From: an uncultured Bacilli bacterium
Lineage (GTDB): Bacteria > Bacillota_I > Bacilli_A > RF39 > UBA660
Direction of reading: 5' to 3'
NCBI GenBank assembly: GCA_947631135.1
Contig: CANRKE010000016.1
Location: 1 to 19,159, forward strand
DNA length: 19,159 bases
Under the pieces are notes generated by a model that was not told the DNA's origin, made no database searches, and saw only the letters and a list, made by a program, of their open reading frames with translations. How positions within the stretch are numbered: position 1 is the first letter of the stretch; each line of letters starts with the position of its first letter. Below are positions 1-9,410 of this stretch, piece after piece. The translations under genes were made by a program, and so were the position numbers.

Positions 1-1253
1 GCTATACTTGGAGAAAATAACCAAAATGTAATAACTGATACACCAGATTTTAGTAAAGCAGCAGTATCACAAGAATACTATGATTCATTGCCTGAATCAC
101 AACCTAACTCTAATGATCCAAGTTCAACAAAAAAAGAAACAGTAGTAGAAATGGATTATATCAGGATAGTGATAGTGATGGCAATACGTATTACTATAGA
201 GGACATGTAGAGAATAACTATGTAAAGATACCTGGTTTAAAGTGGGACAATACAGATGATTATCATAAAAAAGGTGAAGATATGTTATTTAGAATAGTAA
301 GAATAAATGGTGATGGAACAATCAGAATAGTTACAGATGGTTCAGTTGGTAAAAGCAAATTTAATGAATATAAGGATTTAGGAGAAAAATATCCCTCAGG
401 AGAAGAATATCTTGGATATACATATAAAACAAGAATAGGATATAGAATAGGAAAAGAATCTGATGACGAAGCTTCAATGGAAGTGGTATCAACAGATAGT
501 TATTATTTTTCAGATAAAGTAACAATTGATAGAATTAATGGTGAATACACATTAGTAAATCCAGTATTACATACAGGTGAAGAGTGTTTTAATAATAAAG
601 AATTATGTGAAGGAAAGTATACTCAATTTTCTGATTCGCCAAAAAAGAATGATCGTTTATATAAAATAACAGAATTTATATCAGAAGAAAACGTAAAATA
701 TAAATATTATCACTATAGTGGTGAACCATATTATGATTTAAATAGTAGTAATGATAGTACCATTAAGAAATATCTAGATGGTTGGTATAGTAAATATATG
801 ATGAAATATGATAGCTTGTTTGTAAGCACAAGATATTGCAATGATACAACTAGTTCTCCAGGTTTAACAATATACTATGGATCAATAAAAAGAGTAGAAA
901 CTCATAATCCATCATATATATGTCCAGAAACAGATAAAACATATGGAGGAGAATATATACTAAAAGTAGGATTATTATCAGGTGATGAGGCAGCCTTTGC
1001 AGGTGGGTTATATTTTTGTGCTGAAACAGATTTCTATTTAAGTGGGACAAGTGAGATAAAAATTTTAATGTCCCCTGTGGATTATATACGGTCAATTAAT
1101 TATACATTTGGAATTAATGAAAAAGGTAGATTATATGCAATTGCAATGGGATCTTATAATGATGTTGTACCTGTCTTAAATTTAAGAAAAGATATAACAT
1201 TTACTAAAGGTGTAGGTACTAAAGAAGATCCATACACAATAATTGTTGAATAA
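1..1253 (+). pseudogene. Surface/pilin-like protein, 3' part, frameshifted
   Basis: The gene runs in from the left edge. The first 50 or so codons read in frame 1 and end in the motif TPDFSKAA. From about 150 the protein continues in frame 3 (NGLYQDSDSDGNTYYYRGHV, then FRIVRINGDGTIRI) to a TAA at 1251-1253. Frame 1 itself stops at 208-210. Inserting one A in the run at 149-151 would join the frames as VVE-NGLYQD, so a one-base deletion or a sequencing error is likely. An isolated reading from ATG 282 would give 323 residues but starts inside the conserved domain. The domain pattern (RIVRINGDGTIR; NDSTIKKYLDGWY; CND; VGLLSGDEAAFAGG; VPVLNLRKDI; GTKEDPYTI) is one I know from large secreted or pilin-like proteins of gut Bacillota; the C-terminal part resembles DUF6273-type domains. 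It is probably extracytoplasmic. Its role is unknown, and the missing 5' end prevents a check for a prepilin signal. Confidence 0.6.
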
Positions 1254-1283
1254 TATCGTATACTTAAATAATATATTTTAAAT

Positions 1284-1307
1284 AAAACATACTTTGTGTG
1301 TTTTTTT
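1284..1307 (+). terminator. Rho-independent terminator after the surface protein gene
   Basis: A 9-bp stem (1284-1292 with 1296-1304, one T-G pair) closes a 3-nt TTT loop and runs into a T tract. It lies 31 nt after the stop at 1253 and separates the left-edge gene from the operon that starts at 1407. Confidence 0.6.
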
Positions 1308-1347
1308 AAGTTTTATAGAAAAAAATATGAAAAAATTACAATAATAC

Positions 1348-1376
1348 TTTATATATTTTATAAAATATTGTATAAT
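1348..1376 (+). promoter_or_regulatory. Probable promoter of the ATPase/ectoprotein operon
   Basis: A perfect TATAAT lies at 1371-1376, directly preceded by TTG. At 17-bp spacing there is a weak -35, TTTATA, at 1348-1353. Transcription would start near 1383 and leave a short leader with an AGGAGGT at 1392-1398, eight bases before ATG 1407. It follows the terminator at 1284-1307, and no other obvious break occurs in the next 13.7 kb. Confidence 0.5.
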
Positions 1377-1406
1377 TAAATAAGAATAAATAGGAGGTAG
1401 GCTACT

Positions 1407-2300
1407 ATGACTAGTTTAATTAAAGATTCTTTAAATAGTGTTCTTGCTAAAAGCTATCTAAAAAATTTAGAGAATGATCTTGAAAGTTTAAAAATGAGTA
1501 CAACTAATGATATAATAGAAGACAACAAGCCAAAAGATATTATTGATATAGATTATAGTAAATTTATTAGTAGTCTATCTAAGTTAAAATTTAATAAAGA
1601 AGAAAAAAATGAGGATGAAGAAATAATAGAAGACATTGCAAATGATGAAGACGATAAAGATAAAGCAGAAATAGATAAAATAGATTTTGATGTTCCTATA
1701 ATAGATATTGATAATAATATAGAAGAAAAAAATGAGGATGAAATAAAGGAAGAAAATATTGAAATAGAATTACCTTTATTATTATCTGAAAAAGAAAATG
1801 ACAATGATAATAACGATGATGATAAATTAACAAATAGTAGTATAAATATATTAGAAGATGACCTAGAAAAAGCAGATGATTTTCATGATGAATTAAATGA
1901 TTTAATGATTCCAGATATAAACGTAGCTGATGAATATAAAGATGATACAGATAATAATTTAGAAAATGTAAAAGATAATGAAGACCATACAATTGAAAAT
2001 ATTGATGAAGTAAATTGGGTTGAAAATATAAAAATTCCAGAATCTATTTCACCCATAAATGATATAAAATTAAATAAAGAAGAAATTAAATTAGAAATGG
2101 ATGATCTTCAAGAAAAAAATGATGAAATTCCAAAAGTTCCATCATTTGATATAGTAGATGAAATAAAAAATAGTAATGAAGAGGCAAATCATATAAATAT
2201 AGATAATACTATAGAAGAAAAACAAGAAACAATTATTAATGAAAATAAAGGATTTCTTCAAAAAATAAAGAGTGATAGTATATATAATATAGATGAATAA
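1407..2300 (+). CDS. Acidic, probably disordered cytoplasmic protein, first gene of the operon
   Basis: 297 residues with no signal peptide and no membrane segment. It is dominated by Glu, Asp, Asn, Lys and Ile, and is strongly acidic from about residue 64 onward. The first 30 or so residues (start MTSLIKDSLNSVLAK) look helical. The acidic body is punctuated by short hydrophobic/proline motifs (VPIIDIDNN, IELPLLL, LMIPDINVADE, KIPESISPI, PKVPSFDIVDEI) that could be docking peptides. The basic/hydrophobic tail NKGFLQKIKSDSIYNIDE is distinct. An EEKNEDE segment occurs twice, encoded by a 22-nt direct repeat. The start is set by AGGAGGT at 1392-1398. Nineteen bases separate it from the giant ectoprotein gene, so it should be co-transcribed with the motor. 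I do not recognise a family. A cytoplasmic scaffold or adaptor for the F1 part is inference only. Confidence 0.75.
   Translation: MTSLIKDSLNSVLAKSYLKNLENDLESLKMSTTNDIIEDNKPKDIIDIDYSKFISSLSKLKFNKEEKNEDEEIIEDIANDEDDKDKAEIDKIDFDVPIIDIDNNIEEKNEDEIKEENIEIELPLLLSEKENDNDNNDDDKLTNSSINILEDDLEKADDFHDELNDLMIPDINVADEYKDDTDNNLENVKDNEDHTIENIDEVNWVENIKIPESISPINDIKLNKEEIKLEMDDLQEKNDEIPKVPSFDIVDEIKNSNEEANHINIDNTIEEKQETIINENKGFLQKIKSDSIYNIDE
1598..1742 (+). repeat. 22-nt direct repeat pair inside the acidic protein gene
   Basis: The same 22 bases occur at 1598-1619 and 1721-1742, both encoding the EEKNEDE segment in the same frame. The distance of 123 bp (41 codons) keeps the frame, so repeat-mediated expansion or contraction would change length without breaking the gene. 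Confidence 0.7.
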
Positions 2301-2319
2301 TGAATAGGATGTGTAATTT

Positions 2320-5300
2320 ATGAATAAGAAAATATATCTTATATTTGTACCAGTAATAATATTAGTAGTATTTGCAATATTCATAATATACAATAACCAA
2401 AAAGAAAAATTAAAAACATTTGAACATAGTGGATATATACTTGCATCATCTAATGATATTAACGATAGTGATCAGATATTAAGATATTACTTTGATGAAG
2501 ATGAAAATTATAAAGAAAAATATAATAAAACAGTATCATTTAATGATACAGAGGGAGATAAAGTTACTACTAGTGTAGTAAATTTTCTTCATTTTAATAA
2601 TCAAGCAATAAGTGCGCTATCAGATGGAGTAATAATAGATTTGAATAAAATAGATGTAAAACCTATAACTTATTATAATATATTTAAAAATACTATACTT
2701 TATAAAAATAATGATTCTTATACAATACAAAATGGTAAAAATAATATTAGATTTGATGATTTTATATGGAAAATTTCTGAAAATAAATATATTGTTGTGT
2801 CTAAAAATATTAAGCTTACATTAAATAATGAAGAAAATACGGCAAACGATTATTTAGAAATAAATTTTTTAGATGGTGGAATAGTTAAACTTTTAAATCA
2901 AAGTGTATCATTTCAAACAGTATCTAGTAATGCATACTTGGAAACTAGTAATGGAGTTGTACTTAATCTAAATAATAGATATCTTTCAAAAAATAATGAA
3001 GATGAAATAATATCTTTAGATCAAATGGTAATTAATTCCGATGATAATATAGATGTAAAACCAAAGACCGAAAAAGAAGATGAAGAATTAGATAAAGATA
3101 ATCAAAATACTAGTGATAATAATGATAAAACTAATGATGATAATACAATAGTTAACGATAACAATAGTAATACAACTAATAATAATATAAATGGTAGTGA
3201 TTTAGAAGATGAAGAAATAGATGTTACAAATGAAGTTCAATATGAACCTATATTTATAGTATCTAGATTTAATACTACTGCAATAGGTATGAATGCAACT
3301 ATAGATATATCAGATGAAAATAGTACAATAAATTCAGATATAACATCTACAATAATTGATACATCTACTGGTAAAGTGGTATATACTCAAAATGATTCTA
3401 CTGGTATTACTAGTATTACAGTTGCAACTGAGCAATTGAATCCAGATAAAGAATATTTACTTAAAACTAATGCCAGTTATGTAGTTGATGGAATTGAATA
3501 TCAAAAAGATTTCATATATAGAATATTTAATACTGATTCACTAGGTATAAATATAACAAAAGATTATTTCACTGATAATAGTATGTCATTTATAATAAGT
3601 GCGGACAGTTACTCAACAGTTAAAAGTGCTGATGTAGAACTATTAGATGAAGAAGGAAAAATAATTAAAACAACATCTATAAATATTGAAGAAATAATAA
3701 GACAAGGCGAATATAGTATAATGTTTGAGGACTTATCATCTAATACAAATTATACTATTAACATAACTAATTTTGAATATGAGGGTGCAATAATTACTGA
3801 TGGATACGAAATTAGAAAAAATTATAAAACACTAAAACAAAAACCTATTATTGGTGATTCATCATATACAATAGATAAAAGAAACAGTTTGTTTAATATT
3901 AAAATAAATTCAATTACAGATAAAGATAGTGGAATAAAAAATTATAGATATGAATTATATGATGCTAGAACAATCGAAAACAAAGAACCACCTGTATTTA
4001 AACTAGAAAAAGATAGTGCATCTAGTGCAGATATATTAGTAGATGATAAAACAGTATTCAGAGGGATTCCTTATGTATATAAGATAGTATTAGAATTTTA
4101 TGATAATGAAAAAACAGTAGAATATTCAACAGATTATTCAAGTGATATATTAAAATTAGAAGGGGTAATATTTCCTAAGTTAAATTTTGATGAAGAAGAA
4201 GTTACATTCGAAAGAATAAAAGGTGTTATTAACATTGAAGATACAGGAAATTCAATTAAACTAGATGAAAATAGTAAAATATTAATAACATACAGAGATT
4301 CTATAGGTAATACTAAACAGTTTACTTCTACTGGTACACTATCTATACCATTTGATCAAAATAATTTAAGAGCTAATGAAACATATACAATTTCTGTATA
4401 TGGTAATGTTGATTTACAAGATAATAATGGAGAAATTGAAAATTGTTATATTGGTAGTGTTGTCGTTAAAACAAAAGAAACCAATCCATTTTATGTAAAT
4501 TATACAGAAAATAAAGAAGATTATAGAAATGCTTTTTCTATTAATTTTACCTTAAGTGGTATAGAAAATGAGTCAGAAAAAGGGGAAGAAGAGGATGGCG
4601 AAGGTGTAACCCCTATGTCCAAAAAAATCAAAAATTATAATCCAAAATTAATGTATTTTCAAAATGATACAAATTTATTAGAAGCAAAAACATTAACAGG
4701 AATTACATTTAATGTATATGAAGGACAACAAATAACTAATAAACCAATTAAAAGTATTACTTTCACTGATCATAATGTAAATGAATATGAAAGTGAGTTA
4801 AAAGAATTATATTATGATCAAATGTTTAAATTGACTCCTGAACATTTAGGAATTAGGAATAGAGATTTAAAAGAACCGTATTATACAATAGAAATAACAG
4901 GAGCATATGATTATACAGATTATAAGAATAAAATAGAGATTAAAAATTCTACAATTGTAGTTAGAACTAATGGTGTATTACCAGATTTACCCGAAGATTT
5001 AAACGATGCAGTTGAAATAAACGAAATTAGAAATAAAAATGCAATAGGTGAAGGTGCAGAAAGTTGTAGAAGACCTAATTTTTCGGATAACACAATAGTG
5101 GGATACAAAATAATGGCAAAATATGATAATACTGATAGATATTTAAAGAAATTACATTATCAAATTTGGGATGCCAATAAAGGGACTGTGGTTAAAAGTA
5201 TAGATAGAAATATTGATTTAGATGGTGTTATTCCATATGAAATAGTATGTTTAAGTGATGGTACAGAATATAGTGTTAATGATACGACGCCAACAAGAGG

Positions 5301-7695
5301 AAACTCATACTATGTAACATATTATGGTGAAGCTGATTTAACACATGATGATATAATAGATGTAACTTATCCTTCTTTAGATGATTTTGAAGATGATGAT
5401 AGTGTAAATAGCAATACTATAAAAACAATGCTTAGATCACAGACTAAAAATGCATATAAACAAGAACCATCAGTTAGAGTATATCCAAGTATTTCTACAT
5501 CTAATACATATACTTGGAAATATCAAATAAGTGATATAGATAATGCCTTAATTGATAATAATATGATAGCTAAAATAGATAATGTTGATAAATCTACAAA
5601 ACAATTTGATGATAATAATCATGAACAAGCAATAACATTTGATAATTTATCTAAAGGTACACTTACTTTAAATGTTAATCAAGCTCTTATTAAAAATAAT
5701 GCAAATAGAGTATTAAGGGAAATAGCTAATCAAGAATTTTTTGGCGTTGATACATTAAATAATATTAACTATGATGTAAAAATTGAAAACAACAAATTAG
5801 TTTTTGAAATATTAAATTATAGTAATGTTTCTGATGAATTAAATAAAATTGCATCGTATAATGTAGATATTACAAGTGGTAGTTTAAAAAAGACTATTAA
5901 TAATTTAAATATAGTTGGAAATAAATTATATGTTGATCTATTTGAATTGAATGAATTTGTAGGTAAAAAGTTTAATGTTAATTTATATGTTTATTATGAT
6001 ACTGGTATAAGTGGTATTGATTTAAAAGATGAAAAAGTCGCACTTCAAACAATTACAAATTATTTAAATCCTGGATATTATTATTCACCATCAAATGGGG
6101 AACTTACACAAAAAACAGAAGCATTAGACTCAATATATACATCTACATATGCTAATAATAGATTTACATTAAATTCATTAGTAGATAATAAAAATTATAT
6201 TGTTAACTTAACTGATTCAAGTAGTGGTAAACAATACAATGGAAAGAGCGTTTTATTAAAAGCTTTAAGAAAACAAGAATTAAGTAGTACAGCTAATAAA
6301 GATTTACAATTCAATAACATTATACCTAAGATAAGTATTAAAAATGATGAAGGACTAGATGATATCTTAACAACACTTAGAGAAGCTGAAATAAAATTAA
6401 AATTATATGAACCAGAAATTAAAAATTCAATAGAAAATAATATAATACATTTAGATTTATATACAGCAGATAGTAATATTTTTCTTAAAACAATCGATGT
6501 TAATACTAAAGATTTAAATAATCCAATAGTAATAGAAGAATTAAATCCAAAACAAGAATATTACTTTAAAGTATGGGCAAATATACTAAATGTAGAAACT
6601 AAAAATTATGAAAAAAATTATTTATATGATATCGATCAAGATAGATCAGAAATAAAATATTATTTTAGTACATTATCTGAAATAGGTATATCAAATATAA
6701 GAATACGTTATTCTGCTCAAACATATTCTAAGAAAAACTTTATTATAACTTATTCACTTGAACAATTATTAGGATTTGATGAAATAAGATATGAAGTATA
6801 TGAAAATGTAGTAGATGAAGAAGGTAATACCACTTTAGAAAAAGTTGATATAGATATTGCACCAGATAAAATATTTTCTAAAAATATGACTAAGCAGATT
6901 GGTTGTGAACCAGGTAGCATATTTAAAACAGATACTACATACACATTTAAAATAATACCAATAGCTAATATCAAAGACTTAGTTGATGGAAGGGATAGAA
7001 CTGTTGAACTTGGTACACAAGAATATAGTTATAAGTTTAATACATTAAATAGTCCATATGTTGGTATAACATATAGTAATATTAAAAATACATCACTTAA
7101 CTTTAAAGTAAGTATATTAGATAATCATAAAACTATTGTAAATGATCATTATAATGTTAAAATATATGAAAAAGATGAAGATATAACACCAGATGAATAT
7201 AAGGGTTCATATCCATCTAATACACCAAATCAACAATTTAAATTAGAAAACCTAAAACGTGAAACTGAGTATAGATTCTGTGTTAATACACTTGTTGATT
7301 TAAAGAATAAATTTATTCCTAGCGAATATGAACATACTTCAGAATGCGTAGTTGCACGTACACCAAATGAATATGATGTTGATATGGGTAGAATAGTTGC
7401 TCAAGCAAACAAGACAGTTACTGATAGAGTAGATTTAATATTCTATGAATCATATAATATTGGTAAAATAAATACATTAACTTATACAATATATAACTCT
7501 AGTACTGGTTTTTCAATGTCAGATACTATGGAATTTATCCCAACAAGAAAAACTACAGAAGAGTTAGGGACATATTATGAAATTACATTACCACAAAATT
7601 TAACTATTTCAGGATTGTATTATATAGAATTACAATTTAGAATAGATAATAATATTGTTTCAACAAATAGTGTTGAATACACATACAATGGATAG
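2320..7695 (+). CDS. Giant membrane-anchored extracytoplasmic protein with FN3-like domains
   Basis: 1791 residues. One uncleaved N-terminal membrane helix (about residues 5-24, after a short basic start MNKK) puts nearly the whole protein outside. Residues 33-225 form a head domain shared with the products at 7710 and 14458. Residues 240-305 are a low-complexity Asp/Asn/Thr/Glu spacer. The rest is a chain of beta-sandwich modules. Fibronectin type III-like F-strand signatures recur: LNPDKEYLLKTNA, LSSNTNYTINI, LRANETYTISVYG, LNPKQEYYFKVWA, LKRETEYRFCVNT. I count at least five, and probably more, diverged modules. There is no LPXTG motif or C-terminal helix, so anchoring is N-terminal. The start has AGGATGTG upstream, and 14 bases separate the stop from the next gene. 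Its place directly ahead of the c, b-delta and F1 genes suggests it is the working arm or substrate-facing part of the machine. Adhesin-like binding is inferred from the FN3-like fold. Confidence 0.8.
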   Translation: MNKKIYLIFVPVIILVVFAIFIIYNNQKEKLKTFEHSGYILASSNDINDSDQILRYYFDEDENYKEKYNKTVSFNDTEGDKVTTSVVNFLHFNNQAISALSDGVIIDLNKIDVKPITYYNIFKNTILYKNNDSYTIQNGKNNIRFDDFIWKISENKYIVVSKNIKLTLNNEENTANDYLEINFLDGGIVKLLNQSVSFQTVSSNAYLETSNGVVLNLNNRYLSKNNEDEIISLDQMVINSDDNIDVKPKTEKEDEELDKDNQNTSDNNDKTNDDNTIVNDNNSNTTNNNINGSDLEDEEIDVTNEVQYEPIFIVSRFNTTAIGMNATIDISDENSTINSDITSTIIDTSTGKVVYTQNDSTGITSITVATEQLNPDKEYLLKTNASYVVDGIEYQKDFIYRIFNTDSLGINITKDYFTDNSMSFIISADSYSTVKSADVELLDEEGKIIKTTSINIEEIIRQGEYSIMFEDLSSNTNYTINITNFEYEGAIITDGYEIRKNYKTLKQKPIIGDSSYTIDKRNSLFNIKINSITDKDSGIKNYRYELYDARTIENKEPPVFKLEKDSASSADILVDDKTVFRGIPYVYKIVLEFYDNEKTVEYSTDYSSDILKLEGVIFPKLNFDEEEVTFERIKGVINIEDTGNSIKLDENSKILITYRDSIGNTKQFTSTGTLSIPFDQNNLRANETYTISVYGNVDLQDNNGEIENCYIGSVVVKTKETNPFYVNYTENKEDYRNAFSINFTLSGIENESEKGEEEDGEGVTPMSKKIKNYNPKLMYFQNDTNLLEAKTLTGITFNVYEGQQITNKPIKSITFTDHNVNEYESELKELYYDQMFKLTPEHLGIRNRDLKEPYYTIEITGAYDYTDYKNKIEIKNSTIVVRTNGVLPDLPEDLNDAVEINEIRNKNAIGEGAESCRRPNFSDNTIVGYKIMAKYDNTDRYLKKLHYQIWDANKGTVVKSIDRNIDLDGVIPYEIVCLSDGTEYSVNDTTPTRGNSYYVTYYGEADLTHDDIIDVTYPSLDDFEDDDSVNSNTIKTMLRSQTKNAYKQEPSVRVYPSISTSNTYTWKYQISDIDNALIDNNMIAKIDNVDKSTKQFDDNNHEQAITFDNLSKGTLTLNVNQALIKNNANRVLREIANQEFFGVDTLNNINYDVKIENNKLVFEILNYSNVSDELNKIASYNVDITSGSLKKTINNLNIVGNKLYVDLFELNEFVGKKFNVNLYVYYDTGISGIDLKDEKVALQTITNYLNPGYYYSPSNGELTQKTEALDSIYTSTYANNRFTLNSLVDNKNYIVNLTDSSSGKQYNGKSVLLKALRKQELSSTANKDLQFNNIIPKISIKNDEGLDDILTTLREAEIKLKLYEPEIKNSIENNIIHLDLYTADSNIFLKTIDVNTKDLNNPIVIEELNPKQEYYFKVWANILNVETKNYEKNYLYDIDQDRSEIKYYFSTLSEIGISNIRIRYSAQTYSKKNFIITYSLEQLLGFDEIRYEVYENVVDEEGNTTLEKVDIDIAPDKIFSKNMTKQIGCEPGSIFKTDTTYTFKIIPIANIKDLVDGRDRTVELGTQEYSYKFNTLNSPYVGITYSNIKNTSLNFKVSILDNHKTIVNDHYNVKIYEKDEDITPDEYKGSYPSNTPNQQFKLENLKRETEYRFCVNTLVDLKNKFIPSEYEHTSECVVARTPNEYDVDMGRIVAQANKTVTDRVDLIFYESYNIGKINTLTYTIYNSSTGFSMSDTMEFIPTRKTTEELGTYYEITLPQNLTISGLYYIELQFRIDNNIVSTNSVEYTYNG

Positions 7696-7709
7696 AAAGG
7701 AATGGTATC

Positions 7710-9155
7710 ATGAGAACATTACAATATGGCAACAAAAAATCGTTTACATTCTATGCTCTCATAATTATAGCTATAGTAGTAATATTTGTACTTGCAATAA
7801 TAAAAGTTGCTACTATAGATAGACAAAAATATAGTATAGATAAAAATGAATTCGTAATAGACGAAAATTATATGACGATAAACTTAGAAGATAATGGTAC
7901 CATTTCAAAAAAATGGGATAATAAATTTTATTTGACAGTTGGAAAGGATAAATATACATTAGGTGATTATACATTTACTTATGATACAGTAGAAGGTAAT
8001 ATTAATATATATGGTACATCATATCAAGTAATGAATAATGGAAACGTTATTAAGAATGCTAAACAATTTGAGATACTAAATACAAATACTACTACATTTT
8101 ATAAACTTGCAGATAGAAGATATTTATTAGTAGGAAGAGATATAACAAGTGATAATAATACTTTTAGTACTAATAACTTTCTATTTGTAGTAATAGATAA
8201 AAGTGGTAATGCACTACTTATAAATGATAAGATGAATGCAAAAACATTAGAACCATTAATATTAAATAGTGGAAACTTTAAATTTGATGTTGCAAATGAA
8301 TTACTTACAATAAATAATACTAGTATAGATCTTAAGAAAATAAATGGTAGTACAAATAAATATGTCGCACAAGTAGAAAAAGATAATACTAATAACGATG
8401 ATGAAGATAAAGATACTACTGATAATACAAATAATAATACATTACCAGATAATAATAATGTTATAAATAATAATAATTCAAATATAACAAATAATGATAT
8501 AAATAGTAATGTTACAAACAATAATAATTCTCCAGGATATAATTTTGTAGCTGTAAAAAGTGCATCTATAAAGGGCCTTAGTACAACATGTAATTCAATT
8601 ACTGTAAATTATCTAGTAAATGATATTAAAAATGAATATGCATCAGTATTTCTAATACTTAAAAAATCAGCAAATGATGAAGGAGAAAAAATATTACTTA
8701 ATAAAGATGAAATAACATATAAAATAACTAATTTAATTCCAAATACAGAATATGAAATAAGTATGGGTTATACTATAGTAACAAAAGTAGGTGATGAAAG
8801 AACAACAACAGAAAATATAGGTGATGGAATTAAAGTTAGAACTAATAAAGTTAATAATTCTTTAGCGATTACTAAGATAACAGGATATAAAATTTATTTT
8901 AATTTAAAAATTGATAGTGCATATCAGATAGAATATGGTATAATAAACTTATATGCTAAAGATATATATCAAGTAGATTATGAATTAGTAGGTAGTATAA
9001 AAGTTAATACAAATCAAGCTATAACTAGTGAAGGGTTTAGTGGAAGTATTAATTATTCTAATAGATATGAGTATATATTAAAATTAGAAAATGCAGTTTA
9101 TAATGGAGAAGATACAAATTTAAATTTACAAACTAGATTTATAAACTATAGTTAA
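7710..9155 (+). CDS. Membrane-anchored ectoprotein, smaller relative of the giant protein
   Basis: 481 residues. An N-terminal basic segment is followed by one membrane helix (about 11-32), then a head domain (43-212) like that of the 1791-residue protein. The matching stretches are DRRYLLVGRDI and NFLFVVIDKSGNALLIND here, against ENKYIVVSKNI and YLEINFLDGGIVKLLNQ there. Residues 224-275 are an Asn/Asp/Thr-rich spacer. Two FN3-like modules follow (about 277-380 and 385-481), with the hallmark LIPNTEYEISMGY. The order anchor, head, spacer, FN3-like arms repeats the plan of the upstream gene, so the pair looks like a duplication with different arm lengths. AAAGGA follows the previous stop, eight bases before ATG. 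The next gene starts 12 bases after the stop. The spacer may let the arms cross a cell-wall layer. The function is unknown. Confidence 0.8.
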   Translation: MRTLQYGNKKSFTFYALIIIAIVVIFVLAIIKVATIDRQKYSIDKNEFVIDENYMTINLEDNGTISKKWDNKFYLTVGKDKYTLGDYTFTYDTVEGNINIYGTSYQVMNNGNVIKNAKQFEILNTNTTTFYKLADRRYLLVGRDITSDNNTFSTNNFLFVVIDKSGNALLINDKMNAKTLEPLILNSGNFKFDVANELLTINNTSIDLKKINGSTNKYVAQVEKDNTNNDDEDKDTTDNTNNNTLPDNNNVINNNNSNITNNDINSNVTNNNNSPGYNFVAVKSASIKGLSTTCNSITVNYLVNDIKNEYASVFLILKKSANDEGEKILLNKDEITYKITNLIPNTEYEISMGYTIVTKVGDERTTTENIGDGIKVRTNKVNNSLAITKITGYKIYFNLKIDSAYQIEYGIINLYAKDIYQVDYELVGSIKVNTNQAITSEGFSGSINYSNRYEYILKLENAVYNGEDTNLNLQTRFINYS

Positions 9156-9160
9156 GGAGG
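9154..9160 (+). promoter_or_regulatory. Strong ribosome binding site for the c-like gene
   Basis: AAGGAGG overlaps the stop codon of the preceding gene and sits 7 bases before ATG 9168. It is the strongest Shine-Dalgarno in the operon after the first gene. This fits a ring subunit needed in many copies per complex. Confidence 0.6.
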
Positions 9161-9167
9161 TATTATT

Positions 9168-9410
9168 ATGGAATCAGTTTTAGCAGCGACACTAACATCA
9201 ATAGGAACAATGATAGGACTTGCGTTTCTAGGTATTGGTATTGGTATTGGTATATTAGGATCAAAAGTTGCAGAAGCAGTAGGAAGAAATCCAGAAACAA
9301 AATCAGATATAGTTCATTCAGTAATGGTTATAGTGATTATTTCATCTGTATTCTTACTACTATTATTTGCGTTTGTATTTCTATTATTATTCTTTAATCC
9401 ATTAGTATAA
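9168..9410 (+). CDS. F-type c-like proteolipid lacking the ion-binding carboxylate
   Basis: 80 residues forming a two-helix hairpin. Helix 1 carries the glycine repeat GIGIGIGIL (22-30) typical of c-ring packing, followed by GSKVAEAVGRNPE, a near-standard match to the polar loop of subunit c (R40-N41-P42) that contacts gamma and epsilon. In canonical c subunits an essential Glu/Asp lies 20 residues after that Arg; here that position is Ser60 (codon TCT), with Ser59 beside it. Helix 2 (VMVIVIISSVFLLLLFAFVF) has no acid at all, and helix 1 has none either. Ring assembly and F1 coupling therefore look retained while proton or Na+ carriage looks lost. Length is normal for the family (70-90). The stop shares one base with the next start. 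Confidence 0.9.
   Translation: MESVLAATLTSIGTMIGLAFLGIGIGIGILGSKVAEAVGRNPETKSDIVHSVMVIVIISSVFLLLLFAFVFLLLFFNPLV

Noticed and set aside
129..136. Programmed -1 frameshift site (seven As followed by G) in the left-edge gene
   Set aside because: Slippage there would insert an unnatural segment (KRNSSRNGLY). A single missing A at 149-151 gives a much better join, and no downstream stimulating structure is evident.
1407..7695. Several 62-140 codon minus-strand ORFs opposite the acidic and ectoprotein genes
   Set aside because: Their composition is just the reverse complement of Asn/Asp/Glu-rich coding sequence (Ser/Ile/Phe/Tyr-rich). They lack ribosome binding sites and lie within strong plus-strand genes.
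8390..8535. Tandem repeat or CRISPR-like array in the AAT/GAT-rich stretch
   Set aside because: It is coding low complexity (Asn/Asp/Thr spacer) with irregular units and no spacers of constant length.
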